The notes beneath the pieces were generated by a model. That model saw only the letters and a program-made list of their open reading frames with translations. It was not told the origin of the DNA and did not search any database. Shown here in pieces: positions 22,432-31,876 of a stretch of 64,000 nucleotides of DNA. Position 1 is the first letter of the stretch, and each line of letters starts with the position of its first letter. The DNA comes from Hofstenia miamia (lineage: Eukaryota > Xenacoelomorpha > Acoela). The DNA lies in NCBI GenBank assembly GCA_004352715.1, contig SCFE01000036.1, forward strand, positions 889,914-953,913. Direction: 5' to 3'. Both the position numbers and the translations under genes were made by a program.

Positions 22432-22793
22432 GATTCTGAATACTCAAGAATGTTGTGTAAATGGGCGAATTTTGAAAAATTTGTAAGATTTGTAGTAGAA
22501 GTATTGTTATATTCCACAAATACTCTGTTAAAAAGTGAGTAGACATCACCACTAATGGTAACATTATCTGCTGTAACAAATCCTGTGTTATCAAGTTTAA
22601 CTATTTTAAATTTCACATCTATATAAGCACTAAACCAATCATAAGGTATTATATCTGTAGAATTATCAAATTTAAACTTATAATTGTTTATATTTTCAAT
22701 ATTACCTGCAGCAGGAATTACAATTGGAGTCTGGAGATCAAATCTAATGTATTCATTTCTTTCTAGAATTGTTGGATTTCTGAAGTCAGTCAT
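22432..22793 (-). pseudogene. Polinton-like capsid protein, N-terminal part
   Basis: It starts at the ATG at 22793 (MTDFRNPTILERN), five bases after a TATATAG motif, and is open to the single-N join at 22431. The last ~100 bases repeat 24182-24281, which carries the frame onward, so the join is a mis-assembled overlap. The alternation of Tyr, Phe, Asn and Val is that of a beta-rich structural protein. Role inferred: virion shell protein of a Polinton-like or adintovirus-like element. Confidence 0.45.
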
Positions 22794-22798
22794 TTTTA

Positions 22799-22805
22799 CT
22801 ATATA
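22799..22805 (-). promoter_or_regulatory. TATATAG motif before the capsid ORF
   Basis: TATATAG on the minus strand, five bases upstream of the ATG. The same arrangement precedes four other ORFs of this element. Confidence 0.5.
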
Positions 22806-22837
22806 AGGAAAAAGAAAATCATTTTTTCCATGTGAAA

Positions 22838-23158
22838 CTAATTTTGCAATTGTTTTAAAAATCGTGTCCTTATATTGTCAAACTTCTGGGGCTCATTCTT
22901 GGAAAACTTTTTTAACAACATTTGTATCTCCATTCCCTTTTGTTCATTTGGTGTTTCTAACTTTTTATTATTGCTTGTTACTTGTGAATTAACCTTTAAG
23001 GGGGAAGTTCCTTTCCCAGTGGTAAAAGAAAAATTAGTTTTCTGGGAAGGGGGGCTTCCCTTTAAATTTGTATCCCTTAAAAGGGGAGTATTCTCTACCT
23101 GTGTGTTATTAAAATTAACCCTTAAATAGTTTTCATAAGTTTTCTTATATTTAGTCAT
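22838..23158 (-). CDS. Small basic ORF of the Polinton-like element, 106 residues
   Basis: It starts at 23158 (MTKYKKTYENYL), two bases after TATATAG, and ends 45 bases before the capsid ATG, so the two look like consecutive genes on one strand. It is basic, with a Ser/Thr/Pro/Gly-rich middle and a charged helical C-terminus (QMLLKKFSKNEPQKF). Small basic proteins of this kind are common next to capsid genes in Polinton-like elements. The function is unknown; a DNA-condensing or capsid-maturation role would be only a guess. The frame is intact. Confidence 0.45.
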   Translation of the reverse strand: MTKYKKTYENYLRVNFNNTQVENTPLLRDTNLKGSPPSQKTNFSFTTGKGTSPLKVNSQVTSNNKKLETPNEQKGMEIQMLLKKFSKNEPQKFDNIRTRFLKQLQN

Positions 23159-23160
23159 GT

Positions 23161-23230
23161 CTATATAAGGAAGGAGTGAAAATTAATTTCACAACAGAGA
23201 ACAAAGTTCTCCTTAAGAAAGTCTTTTTTC
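23161..23230 (-). promoter_or_regulatory. Upstream block with TATATAG and GAGAAC-N3-GTTCTC
   Basis: TATATAG (23161-23167) lies next to the small-ORF ATG. Further upstream is the inverted repeat GAGAAC AAA GTTCTC (23197-23211), then CTTAAGAAA and a T-rich run. The same block occurs upstream of 24771 and 25516. Confidence 0.5.
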
Positions 23231-23348
23231 ATAATAAAAAAATAATTTTATTTTATTAAAAATACTAAGTGAAAATGTATATTCTTATTTCTCTTATTTC
23301 ATTTGTGTTGATTTTGTTGAATAATTTGNNNNNNNNNNNNNNNNNNNN

Positions 23349-23786
23349 ACCCTAGAACTGTTCCATGTGATGAATCCAGACCACTACTAAACACTGCTTG
23401 ATTAGCTTGATATTGTATTAAATAATCAAACTGTCAATGTGAAAACAAAATAAGCATTCCAAGTAAAATTCTTTATCAAATTCTTACAATGGTTTTTAAT
23501 CTATTTATAGTAAATCCAGAAGAAGTACCTGTTGATTCAAATTTAAACTTCTGTCAAGATGGTGGCTGAAAATAATGAAAGCGTCATTTAGTCAAAAAGT
23601 ATTTTTATCAACAGATACAAATATCTCTTCTTTGACACATATTGTTTCTTGGTTGCATAATACAAATAAATCTTAAATAATTCTAATTGATTTGATTACA
23701 ATATTTTTAATCATCTTTTCTTTGATCTTAATCCCTTCTGCTCAACGTTTTGCAGCTTATTTGAGATTTATGTGGATGATGCTACA
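23349..23786 (+). repeat. Solo LTR, 3' part (overlapping piece)
   Basis: Positions 23349-23713 repeat 22066-22430 almost base for base. From 23714 to 23786 it gives the true LTR end, GATGATGCTACA. AGAT (23787-23790) follows and matches AGAT at 21376-21379. Confidence 0.75.
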
Positions 23787-24281
23787 AGATGAAAGCATAT
23801 CTAGGTTTTTGTATTGAATTACTTATTCTAAATATGCCTGATTGTTGATTTATAGGATTAGATTCCTCTAATGTGTTTCTTATATACACCCATTTATTAT
23901 TTATAAAACTATTCAAATACATCTTTCTTCCACTAGGATTGATTGCTAGTTGTGGTACAAAGAGACATAATTGAGTGACAACTAGTTTTCTATTTCCAGC
24001 AGGATTAAATATTACATTATCATCTTTTGCTAATTCAAGATTTATTTGAACCTTACCTGCAGGTAAGATACTATGCTTTAGACCTCTGAAAAAATCAACT
24101 TTACTAATATAAAAAATTGTATTAATTTCATTTCCATCTTTTAGAATTTCTATCTTATCATTTTGTGCAGTGTTTAAATAAGATTCTGAATACTCAAGAA
24201 TGTTGTGTAAATGGGCGAATTTTGAAAAATTTGTAAGATTTGTAGTAGAAGTATTGTTATATTCCACAAATACTCTGCTAA
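23787..24281 (-). pseudogene. Polinton-like capsid protein, middle part
   Basis: The minus-strand frame enters at the single N at 24282, overlaps the N-terminal fragment (FSKFAHLHNILEYSES), and continues for about 130 further codons to the LTR boundary (landmark QKPRYAF). There is no stop before the LTR. The stop at 23782 is contributed by the LTR end. The interrupted frame is otherwise well preserved, which suggests that the LTR insertion was an early inactivating event. Confidence 0.5.
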
Positions 24282-24282
24282 N

Positions 24283-24771
24283 GTAATGTTAGGAACATGA
24301 TTTGAAATTGTATGCTTTTTTAAGAGCATTGGATGATTTTTATTTAAGAACATAAAACCTAGCAGATCACCAAATTCTTTATCAAATTTTAAACTCTAAT
24401 GAAACCAATACCTTATAAGTATTCTCATTAAAAATAATTTCAACATGTTTATTAATATTTTCTTTTGATCCATGACCATTTGCTGCAATTTCATTGTTTA
24501 TATATACTGATATATCTTTGCACTGATAAATACCATCAGGAAATGTAACTTGCATCCAAGTAAGACCCTCATCATGGGAATATTCAATTTTGTTGTTCTT
24601 ATACTCCTCAGAAAAATTGTACCAAGAGTATGATATAATTATTTGATCTAAGCAAATGTAATGTGGTTGTGTGTGCAATCTTATGGGATTTACAAATTTT
24701 ACTACTGTGAAATCAGAAGGTTTACCTACATTTTCATAATTTGAATTTAGAAATAGAGGAATTTCAGTCAT
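24283..24771 (-). pseudogene. Putative minor capsid-like ORF, frameshifted
   Basis: The likely start is the ATG at 24771 (MTEIPLFLNSNYENV), five bases after TATATAG; an upstream in-frame ATG at 24813 lies inside the conserved upstream block and is less likely. Landmarks are YICLDQI, SYSWYNF, EGLTWMQVTFPDGIY and YINNEI. The frame ends at 24382 in two stops, but the next frame continues the same protein (DKEFGDLLGF) to the single N at 24282, so a one-base change broke it. Its position between other structural genes suggests a penton or minor capsid role (inference). Confidence 0.45.
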
Positions 24772-24776
24772 ATCAA

Positions 24777-24842
24777 CTATATAAGAAGGAATTAATTTCA
24801 CAACAGAGAACACAGTTCTCCTTAAGAAAATCTTTTTTTTCC
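24777..24842 (-). promoter_or_regulatory. Upstream block with TATATAG and GAGAAC-N3-GTTCTC
   Basis: TATATAG at 24777-24783 lies five bases before the ATG. The inverted repeat GAGAAC ACA GTTCTC is at 24806-24820, followed by CTTAAGAAAATC and a T run. Confidence 0.5.
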
Positions 24843-24845
24843 AAA

Positions 24846-25073
24846 TTAATTTTGTAATTTATTGTAAAACTTCTTAACATTATCTTTAGTAATAGTTTTC
24901 AATCTTACTAATTCATCAATTAACTGAATAATTTCATTATAAATTTGAGCACTATCATTTCCAGCATTCTTAGAAGAAGTAAGTAATTCTAAGCAATCCA
25001 TTAATTGTGATGAATCATTGTAGTAGAAAACACTTTGACCCTTAATTATCTTTTTAACTTTTGATTTTTGCAA
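24846..25073 (-). CDS. 75-residue ORF, copy in unit 1
   Basis: MQKSKVKKIIKGQSVFYYN start, Lys-rich and helical. It is identical to the ORF at 25640-25867. It lies directly after the decayed coiled-coil gene, and its frame is open upstream, so it may be the C-terminal end of that gene and not a separate protein. No function is recognisable. Confidence 0.35.
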   Translation of the reverse strand: MQKSKVKKIIKGQSVFYYNDSSQLMDCLELLTSSKNAGNDSAQIYNEIIQLIDELVRLKTITKDNVKKFYNKLQN

Positions 25074-25075
25074 TT

Positions 25076-25358
25076 ACCTGTAACTCCAGCAAATTTTACC
25101 AGATTCCTAAATACTCTCTTTGACTTTTCTGCATATTTGTTTTGTTTTTTATTATATCTCTTTGTTAAAAGATCTATGAATTATTGATCAATTGGCTCAG
25201 AAATAATTGGTTTTCCATAAGGCATACTATTTTGATCTACATAGTAAGCTTCCAAATATATTCTCTATATAATTTATCCAAATCTATAAATGTAAGTCCA
25301 AACATATTGTCATGAACTTTAAGGGTTAGAGTATCTCTTCCCTTAAGTCTTTTTCCAT
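25076..25358 (-). pseudogene. Tail fragment of the coiled-coil gene, duplicated
   Basis: Same sequence as 25870-26150 (landmarks LKGRDTLTLKVHDNMFGL and GKPIISEPIDQ). It is the truncated end of the gene described at 25868-26975, carried along by the tandem duplication. Confidence 0.55.
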
Positions 25359-25363
25359 GGAAA

Positions 25364-25516
25364 ATTGTACCAAGAGTATGATATAATTATTTGATCTAAG
25401 CAAATGTAATGTGGTTGTGTGTGCAATCTTATGGAATTTACAAATTTTACTGTGAAATCAGAAGGTTTACCTACATTTTCATAATTTGAATTTAGAAATA
25501 GAGGAATTTCAGTCAT
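25364..25516 (-). pseudogene. Minor capsid-like ORF, 5' fragment (duplicate)
   Basis: It starts at 25516 (MTEIPLFLN), five bases after TATATAG at 25522-25528. It matches the first ~50 codons of the gene at 24771 and is cut by the duplication junction near 25362. Confidence 0.6.
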
Positions 25517-25521
25517 TACTA

Positions 25522-25636
25522 CTATATAAAGAAAAAAGAAAATCTTTTTTCCAGGAAAGTTTATTTCCCTTAAGAAGGAGTGAAATTAATTTCACAACAG
25601 AGAACACAGTTCTCCTTAAGAAAATCTTTTTTTTCC
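25522..25636 (-). promoter_or_regulatory. Upstream block with TATATAG and GAGAAC-N3-GTTCTC, extended
   Basis: TATATAG is at 25522-25528 and the inverted repeat GAGAAC ACA GTTCTC at 25600-25614. About 40 extra bases between them are absent in unit 1. Confidence 0.5.
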
Positions 25637-25639
25637 AAA

Positions 25640-25867
25640 TTAATTTTGTAATTTATTGTAAAACTTCTTAACATTATCTTTAGTAATAGTTTTCAATCTT
25701 ACTAATTCATCAATTAACTGAATAATTTCATTATAAATTTGAGCACTATCATTTCCAGCATTCTTAGAAGAAGTAAGTAATTCTAAGCAATCCATTAATT
25801 GTGATGAATCATTGTAGTAGAAAACACTTTGACCCTTAATTATCTTTTTAACTTTTGATTTTTGCAA
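25640..25867 (-). CDS. 75-residue ORF, copy in unit 2
   Basis: Identical to the ORF at 24846-25073. In this unit the full upstream gene is present, and the frame before the first Met continues that gene's C-terminal part, so an independent start is doubtful. Confidence 0.35.
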   Translation of the reverse strand: MQKSKVKKIIKGQSVFYYNDSSQLMDCLELLTSSKNAGNDSAQIYNEIIQLIDELVRLKTITKDNVKKFYNKLQN

Positions 25868-26975
25868 TTACCTGTAACTCCAGCAAATTTTACCAGATTC
25901 CTAAATACTCTCTTTGACTTTTCTGCATATTTGTTTTGTTTTTTATTATATCTCTTTGTTAAAAGATCTATGAATTATTGATCAATTGGCTCAGAAATAA
26001 TTGGTTTTCCATAAGGCATACTATTTTGATCTACATAGTAAGCTTCCAAATATATTCTCTATATAATTTATCCAAATCTATAAATGTAAGTCCAAACATA
26101 TTGTCATGAACTTTAAGGGTTAGAGTATCTCTTCCCTTAAGTCTTTTTCCATGGATATTTCCATCCATAGATATATTAGTGTCAACCAATTGAGTATTTT
26201 TCCTAACAAAATCAATAAATTTTCTATATTTATTTAATTCTTCCCCATCCCTTAATAAAACATCATAACTTAAATCATTTTCATTGTATTCATCAACAAT
26301 TTTATTTTATTGTTCAATAGATGACTCATATTTTGCCTGTGCATCATATGTTAATTTTGTTTTTTGTTTATTTATTTTGTTTTCAAATTGACCTATTACA
26401 TCTTCTAACAAGAGATATTCCTTTTTTAATTTAGTATTTCCTTTGGTTAAACTTGTCTTTTTTCTACAATTATTTTTTATAATTTCATCTATTTGTTTAA
26501 TTATTTCTTCTCTTTTACAATCATTGATTCTTTTAAGTTCATTTGGTAAAGTTAAGCTATATTTATTTAGAACATCTATATCAAAATTGGTTTCAAGTTG
26601 TGGAGCCTTTGCTCCTGCTTCTCCAAGAGAACTCTCATCTCCAAGAGAACTTTCATCTTCTAACTGTTGTAGATTATTAAGATTATATGGCTTCTAATCC
26701 TCTATTGCATCTTGTAATTGGCTTTGATTTTTTCTCATTTGAACTAATTCATTTGTTTGATCCCTTTGATTTTCTCTAATGACATTTGTTTGATCTTTTA
26801 ATAGATCTCCTTGATCTGAAATAGTTTTTGTAATAGGTTTGTATGTTTCTTGTAAGTTGTACTGAAATTCATTTTGTTGGTTAATGTAGTCAAGTTTTTG
26901 TTGAAAAAGCTTTTTTTCTTGCTTACTGACTTCATCTTCAAGATTTACTAGTTTTCTATATTTATCATAATCCAT
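25868..26975 (-). pseudogene. Coiled-coil structural-type gene of the Polinton-like element (broken)
   Basis: It starts at 26975 (MDYDKYRKLVNLEDEV), two bases after TATATAA. The first 93 residues are a long charged coiled coil rich in Gln, Asn and Lys. TAG at 26694 stops it, but the same frame continues about 128 codons (with a short repeat of ESSLG) to TAA at 26307 and again beyond. A frame change near 26040 and another stop near 25980 follow before the 75-residue ORF. The gene therefore probably encoded 350 or more residues. Function unknown; long coiled-coil ORFs next to capsid genes occur in many Polinton-like elements. Confidence 0.5.
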
Positions 26976-26977
26976 TG

Positions 26978-26984
26978 TTATATA
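26978..26984 (-). promoter_or_regulatory. TATATAA motif before the coiled-coil ORF
   Basis: TATATAA two bases upstream of the ATG at 26975, a one-base variant of the TATATAG motif of the other ORFs. Confidence 0.4.
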
Positions 26985-27079
26985 ATTATTTTAGAAAATA
27001 TTTTTCATGCAAATCTTTTGCAATACAGAACATGTTGTCCCTTAACTCCTAAAATAAAGGACACTTTGCTGTGTGCTCA

Positions 27080-27590
27080 TTACAAAGTTTCATTAAAGTT
27101 TTTATGTACTGTCTTCTTTTCTTTGTTCACAAAAAGAAAGTCATAATTAGACAAACTTTCAAAAAGGTCTGATTTAAAAGAATTATCCTTAGCAATTGAA
27201 TTTTTATCACGATTATCAACAGGAGTGTATAAAACCATGTGTGTGCAATTTGTCCTTATTTTCTTTGGAACATTGTAATATGATTGTGAAATATAGATTG
27301 TTGATATGTTATGATGATGACCATCAGTGAAATGATTTGCAATTTTATTCTGTGTCTTTTCTGGGGCATTTACAAGGTCATCAAAGATAACTATTTTTCT
27401 ACCTGTTGTTGAATACTCATTAGTGTTTTTTAGAAATTCTTCTGGTAATATTTCCAAAACACTATAACCTACTTGATTTGATATGCTTTTCATTATCTTA
27501 ATTAGATTTTGTATTTTTTCTTGATGAAAATTTGGAGTATAGATGTATAATTTATCATAATATATAAGAGGTCTTAAAATCATATTGTAT
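27080..27590 (-). pseudogene. FtsK/HerA-A32-type packaging ATPase, N-terminally truncated
   Basis: Visible features are the Walker B-like RKIVIFDDLVN, then HFTDGHHHNISTIYISQSYY (sensor-type Gln with a conserved strand) and the IRTNCTHMVLY block, as in genome-packaging ATPases of the poxvirus A32/adintovirus/Polinton group. The Walker A loop that should lie about 40-60 residues upstream is missing. Homology stops near 27590, where plus-strand gypsy pol sequence begins, and the first few residues of the frame (MAFQY) come from the junction. The C-terminal part ends normally at 27080. In an intact element this enzyme would pump DNA into the capsid. Confidence 0.6.
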
Positions 27591-27593
27591 TGA

Positions 27594-28859
27594 AATGCCA
27601 CAAAGCCGCCGAGATGTACAGTGATTGATGGGTTTCCTTAACTATTATGGGATGTTCCTTCCAGACTTAGCAGAGAAAACAAAAACCATCTCGAACTTAC
27701 TAAAAAAATCCGTGGAATTCATGTGGACTTGGCAGGAACAAGAAGCTCTGGAAGGCATCAAAGCTGAGCTCAAGAAGATACCATCACTGAATGCCCCTGA
27801 TTATACAAAGGATTTTATAGTCAACTGCAATGCAAGTACTGTAGCTATAAGTGGAATATTGAGCCAAGACATCAATGGAGTTGAAAGTCCAGTCCAATAT
27901 TTTAGTCGGAAACTCAGGGCCTTGGAGAGAAATTATGGTGCAACAAAGTGTGAAATGCTCGCCTTAGTTGAGTGACTGAAAAAATTTTGATACTTCATAC
28001 TAGGACGCAAATTCGTCATGCGTACAGACAATAGTACTCTCGCCTGGCTTAAAAAATTTAGTGGTGATAAATCAGACATAGTTGCTCAGTGGATAGAATA
28101 TTTAAATGACTTTTCATTCACAATCAGACACTGCCCTGGTAGGCCAACTATTGGACTGCATTACCAAGTTACAAAAGAGACTTCAAGAAACCAAATGGGG
28201 AAAAGGTTCCATTCTCCTTTATTCCTCATACTGAATATCAATTGATACTCGAGATTTATGCCAATCAAAATGGAAAACCCATCCTTGCCATACTTGTGAG
28301 AGAGGAGATCTCGGAGGAAGAGATAATTTGCTATCAACATCGCAATTGGATTTTAGACCAGATCATGAGAAGGATGAAGGATCCGTATTTCCCCACATCT
28401 CTGGAAGTAAATCAGTACTTCAACCGCTATAATTGGCACACCAATGAGAATGGTTTACTGTACTCTAAGAGCAAGCACAACAACCAATTTGCTATTCCCA
28501 AGTATTTTAAATGGGACCTAGTATGCTGAGTGAAAGGGGACATTTGGGTATACTCCAAACTGAAAAAACCTTCAATTCCCAAAATGTCACTACAGGAATA
28601 AGAGCTACCATTATGGATGTCATAGACAAATGCAAGAGATGCTTACTGAATAACATTAACCATTTTCCTCAACAAAGAGCTGAGCTTGAATCACAGTTGG
28701 CAGAGAGCCCTAATGAGTTGGTGCATATCCACCTTGAACAGTTATCAAGGGACAATGAAGGTTTCCAGTATATACTTGTAATGGTCAACCATTTTATCAA
28801 ATTTGTCTGAATGATTCCTTTAAGTAGTACAATGGCGGAGAAAGTTGCTGACAAGATAG
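27594..28859 (+). pseudogene. Ty3/gypsy pol fragment: end of RT, RNase H, integrase N-terminal half
   Basis: In order: the last RT motif (LMGFLNYYGMFLPDL, after an in-frame TGA), RNase H (CNAS in place of the usual DAS; YFSRKLRALERNY; TDNSTLAWL after two TGA codons), a linker, the zinc-binding region (ERGHLG and CKRC), and the start of the integrase core. The first core Asp is replaced by His (VHIHLEQ) and another conserved Asp by Asn (MVNHF). Several frame changes and stops occur. It ends exactly where an LTR begins at 28860, so the rest of the integrase is missing. The LTR may be this element's own 3' LTR after a deletion, or a later insertion. Confidence 0.8.
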
Positions 28860-29192
28860 TGTAACATCCTCCACCTGGCCTATTTGCACAGTGTATTATT
28901 GTTAGTAACTATCACTTGAATAAATGGCGGGTCAGGATTTACTGATTTAGTAAACCATCAGACGTTTCCTCTTTGTTTAACTGGTTAGGTTAATTGAGTA
29001 CTAATCATCATTGTTTAGGTGACGAAAACTGTGTGATGTTTCCTTTTCAATTTATCTGTGGGCTACTGCCTGAAGCCGATCTCCACACCACAGTTCTCCT
29101 CCTTCATGAATGATGACCAAGTCCACTGCACCATCTCAGCTCAATGGGAATTAATTATGTGTACCCTACATTAGCTCAGTGCATGTACTCAC
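28860..29192 (+). repeat. LTR, 5' part (TGTAACATCC family)
   Basis: Starts TGTAACATCCTCCACCTGGC and is colinear with the LTR at 13852 up to a gap at 29193. Confidence 0.75.
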
Positions 29193-29888
29193 NNNNNNNN
29201 NNNNNNNNNNNNNNNNNNNNNNNNNNNNNNNNNNNNNNNNNNNNNNNNNNNNNNNNNNNNNNNNNNNNNNNNNNNNNNNNNNNNNNNNNNNNNNNNNNNN
29301 NNNNNNNNNNNNNNNNNNNNNNNNNNNNNNNNNNNNNNNNNNNNNNNNNNNNNNNNNNNNNNNNNNNNNNNNNNNNNNNNNNNNNNNNNNNNNNNNNNNN
29401 NNNNNNNNNNNNNNNNNNNNNNNNNNNNNNNNNNNNNNNNNNNNNNNNNNNNNNNNNNNNNNNNNNNNNNNNNNNNNNNNNNNNNNNNNNNNNNNNNNNN
29501 NNNNNNNNNNNNNNNNNNNNNNNNNNNNNNNNNNNNNNNNNNNNNNNNNNNNNNNNNNNNNNNNNNNNNNNNNNNNNNNNNNNNNNNNNNNNNNNNNNNN
29601 NNNNNNNNNNNNNNNNNNNNNNNNNNNNNNNNNNNNNNNNNNNNNNNNNNNNNNNNNNNNNNNNNNNNNNNNNNNNNNNNNNNNNNNNNNNNNNNNNNNN
29701 NNNNNNNNNNNNNNNNNNNNNNNNNNNNNNNNNNNNNNNNNNNNNNNNNNNNNNNNNNNNNNNNNNNNNNNNNNNNNNNNNNNNNNNNNNNNNNNNNNNN
29801 NNNNNNNNNNNNNNNNNNNNNNNNNNNNNNNNNNNNNNNNNNNNNNNNNNNNNNNNNNNNNNNNNNNNNNNNNNNNNNNNNNNNNNNN
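29193..29888. other. Assembly gap, 696 N, within an LTR
   Basis: N only. Both flanks are parts of the same LTR family in the same orientation. Confidence 0.95.
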
Positions 29889-30180
29889 TATTTATTTAAA
29901 AAGTTTTAAGTACCTGCTGATTTTGAATTTTGAATTAATCTTCTGCCAATATGGCTGTTCTTATGTAAGTGTAATTTTGCTTGTTACAATTTGTCAAATA
30001 ATACTTAATTGGCTCCAGTATTTTTCTTAGAGTGTACAATATTGTAACTTGGTTGCATCTTACAAAATGAATAAGATAATTAACTAAATTTTTACAATCA
30101 TATTTCTAATTATATTTCAACACTATTAATCATTCAACACTAATCTCCTGCTTGCAGCTTTTTCCTTTTGGGTGATGCTA
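29889..30180 (+). repeat. LTR, 3' part
   Basis: Continues the LTR (AAGTTTTAAGTACCTGCTGA matches the 13852 copy) to GGTGATGCTA, near the normal LTR end, where an LTR piece in the opposite orientation is joined. Confidence 0.65.
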
Positions 30181-30486
30181 AGATAAGGTACACATAAGTT
30201 GTATTGATGAGCTGAGGCGTGGAACTCAATCAAATGAAACATCAGAGGAGTTGGTGAAACTGGATGTGGAGATTAGCTTTGGGCAGATGCCCACTATTGA
30301 TCACTGGAGAAACTGCCACATGGCTTCATCACCTAAATAGTGAACAGTTAAATCTAGTTACATTAAGTTAATAGAAACAAAAGCCAAGCAGTATCTAATT
30401 AGGTAAATCCCTACCTGCAAAACTATGACTAGTGTTATACAGTAGCAAGAGATAACTAGCAGTGATGCCTGGTAGAGGATGTTACA
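30181..30486 (-). repeat. LTR 5' fragment, minus strand (A)
   Basis: On the minus strand, starts TGTAACATCCTCTACCAGGC at 30486 and runs about 300 bases to the GTGTACCTTATCTTAGC landmark, joined head-on to the plus-strand LTR. Confidence 0.65.
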
Positions 30487-31036
30487 ATAGATCTTAATTA
30501 TTGACTATAATTTGAACAAAAAATTGACTGAACATGTACTAATTAGTAAATGTATGTTAGGAAGCTGTCAGATATTAAACTGATTATTAAAGCCAATATA
30601 TTTTGGTAATGACCACATGTAATATTAATCAGGCAGCTAGTAATATGTCCAGTTGCATATTCATGAAACACTTTTATAAAATAGAGGCTAAGTTGAATTC
30701 AGTCTTGTCTTGAGTAGACACTGAGCTAGGATAGGGTGTACATAAGTTACATCATTGAGCTGAGAGGTGGAACTCAACCAAATGGATTATCTGGGAACAA
30801 GTGAAACTGGATGTGGAGATCAGCTTTGGGCAGATGCCCATTATCAGTCATTGGAGAAGATGCTGTATGGCTTTGTCACCTAAATAGTGAATAGTTAAAT
30901 CTAGCTATGTTATGTTAACAGAAATACACAACAGCTAAACAATCTCTAGTTAGTAAATCCTGACCTGCAAATATACAACAAATATTATAGAGTAACAAAG
31001 GACAAACAGTAATCATGCCTGGTAGAGGATGTTACA
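30487..31036 (-). repeat. LTR 5' fragment, minus strand (B)
   Basis: On the minus strand, starts at 31036 with TGTAACATCCTCTACCAGGC and extends about 550 bases, ending beside fragment A. Its first 222 bases are the same as 9252-9473. Confidence 0.65.
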
Positions 31037-31876
31037 ATAGTGCATGTTATCTAACTGAGTAATTTAAGTCATCAGAATGCACCAAATCTCTGTAGTGATT
31101 GGATTAGTTAGTCCCCTTCCCACTGAACACATTAAGAATTAAAATAAAAGATTTAATTTACTCATAATAAGCCTAGTTGGAAATTCTACAATATACTTTG
31201 TTAAGTAAATTTCTAAAAATTTGCTGAACAGTGTTTTTCAGATACCCTTTATAAATAGTGTCTACTAAACTTCCATTGTTTTAAATACCTTTGATAATTC
31301 AAAGAACTGATACATTAATGTGCATTGTATGTTGTATATATTGGCATGGCAGGACTTTATGATTGAAGAGGTTATCTAGTAGTGATTATATAAGCCACCA
31401 ACAACAGGGCAAAGCTATGTGAAAATTTTTTGAAAATATATGCAAAATAGACCTTAGAAATGCATTTCACAGCATTGTTGAAAGCAAAATTGAATTAACA
31501 AATGGTATATTTACTTGCTAACTTTGCTTTTAAATTTGTTGTGAAAAGAATCCAATAATTCACAATTACATATGTGTGTGCATAAATTCTTTATTGAGGA
31601 ATTCCATTCTCCATTCATTAAATAATGATGAAAATCACAGGTACAGTTTAAACAAGATATTAAGTAACAAACACATTGTCCTACTTTATATGAAAGATAG
31701 GGTTATTAAATTAGTGCTGCAATTTCACTGATTTTTTTAAACAAGTTGTAAAATGTAATATTCTTAAAGGTTCTTGAGCAACTACAGCTACATTTTAATT
31801 TTTAAGCAATAATTTGTGAAATAAATTTTATAAATATTTAGTCTAAAACATTTATATTTTCTCAATTCCTTATCAG

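Larger units (their letters stand above)
24613..26153. repeat. Tandem duplication (units ~24613-25362 and ~25363-26153)
   Basis: From TGTACCAAGAGTATG to TTTTTCCATGG, the two units are almost identical. Unit 2 carries about 40 extra bases upstream of its ATG at 25516 and a few differences (GGGATTTAC versus GGAATTTAC). The result is two identical 75-residue ORFs and a minor-capsid fragment fused to the neighbouring gene's tail. Confidence 0.8.

Noticed and set aside
22875-23129. 84-codon plus-strand ORF
   Set aside because: Shadow of the minus-strand 106-residue ORF, whose start carries the TATATAG motif.
23197-23211. Steroid-receptor response element (GAGAAC-N3-GTTCTC resembles an inverted AGAAC half-site pair)
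   Set aside because: The motif recurs only inside the virus-like element; a hormone-receptor role would be speculation.
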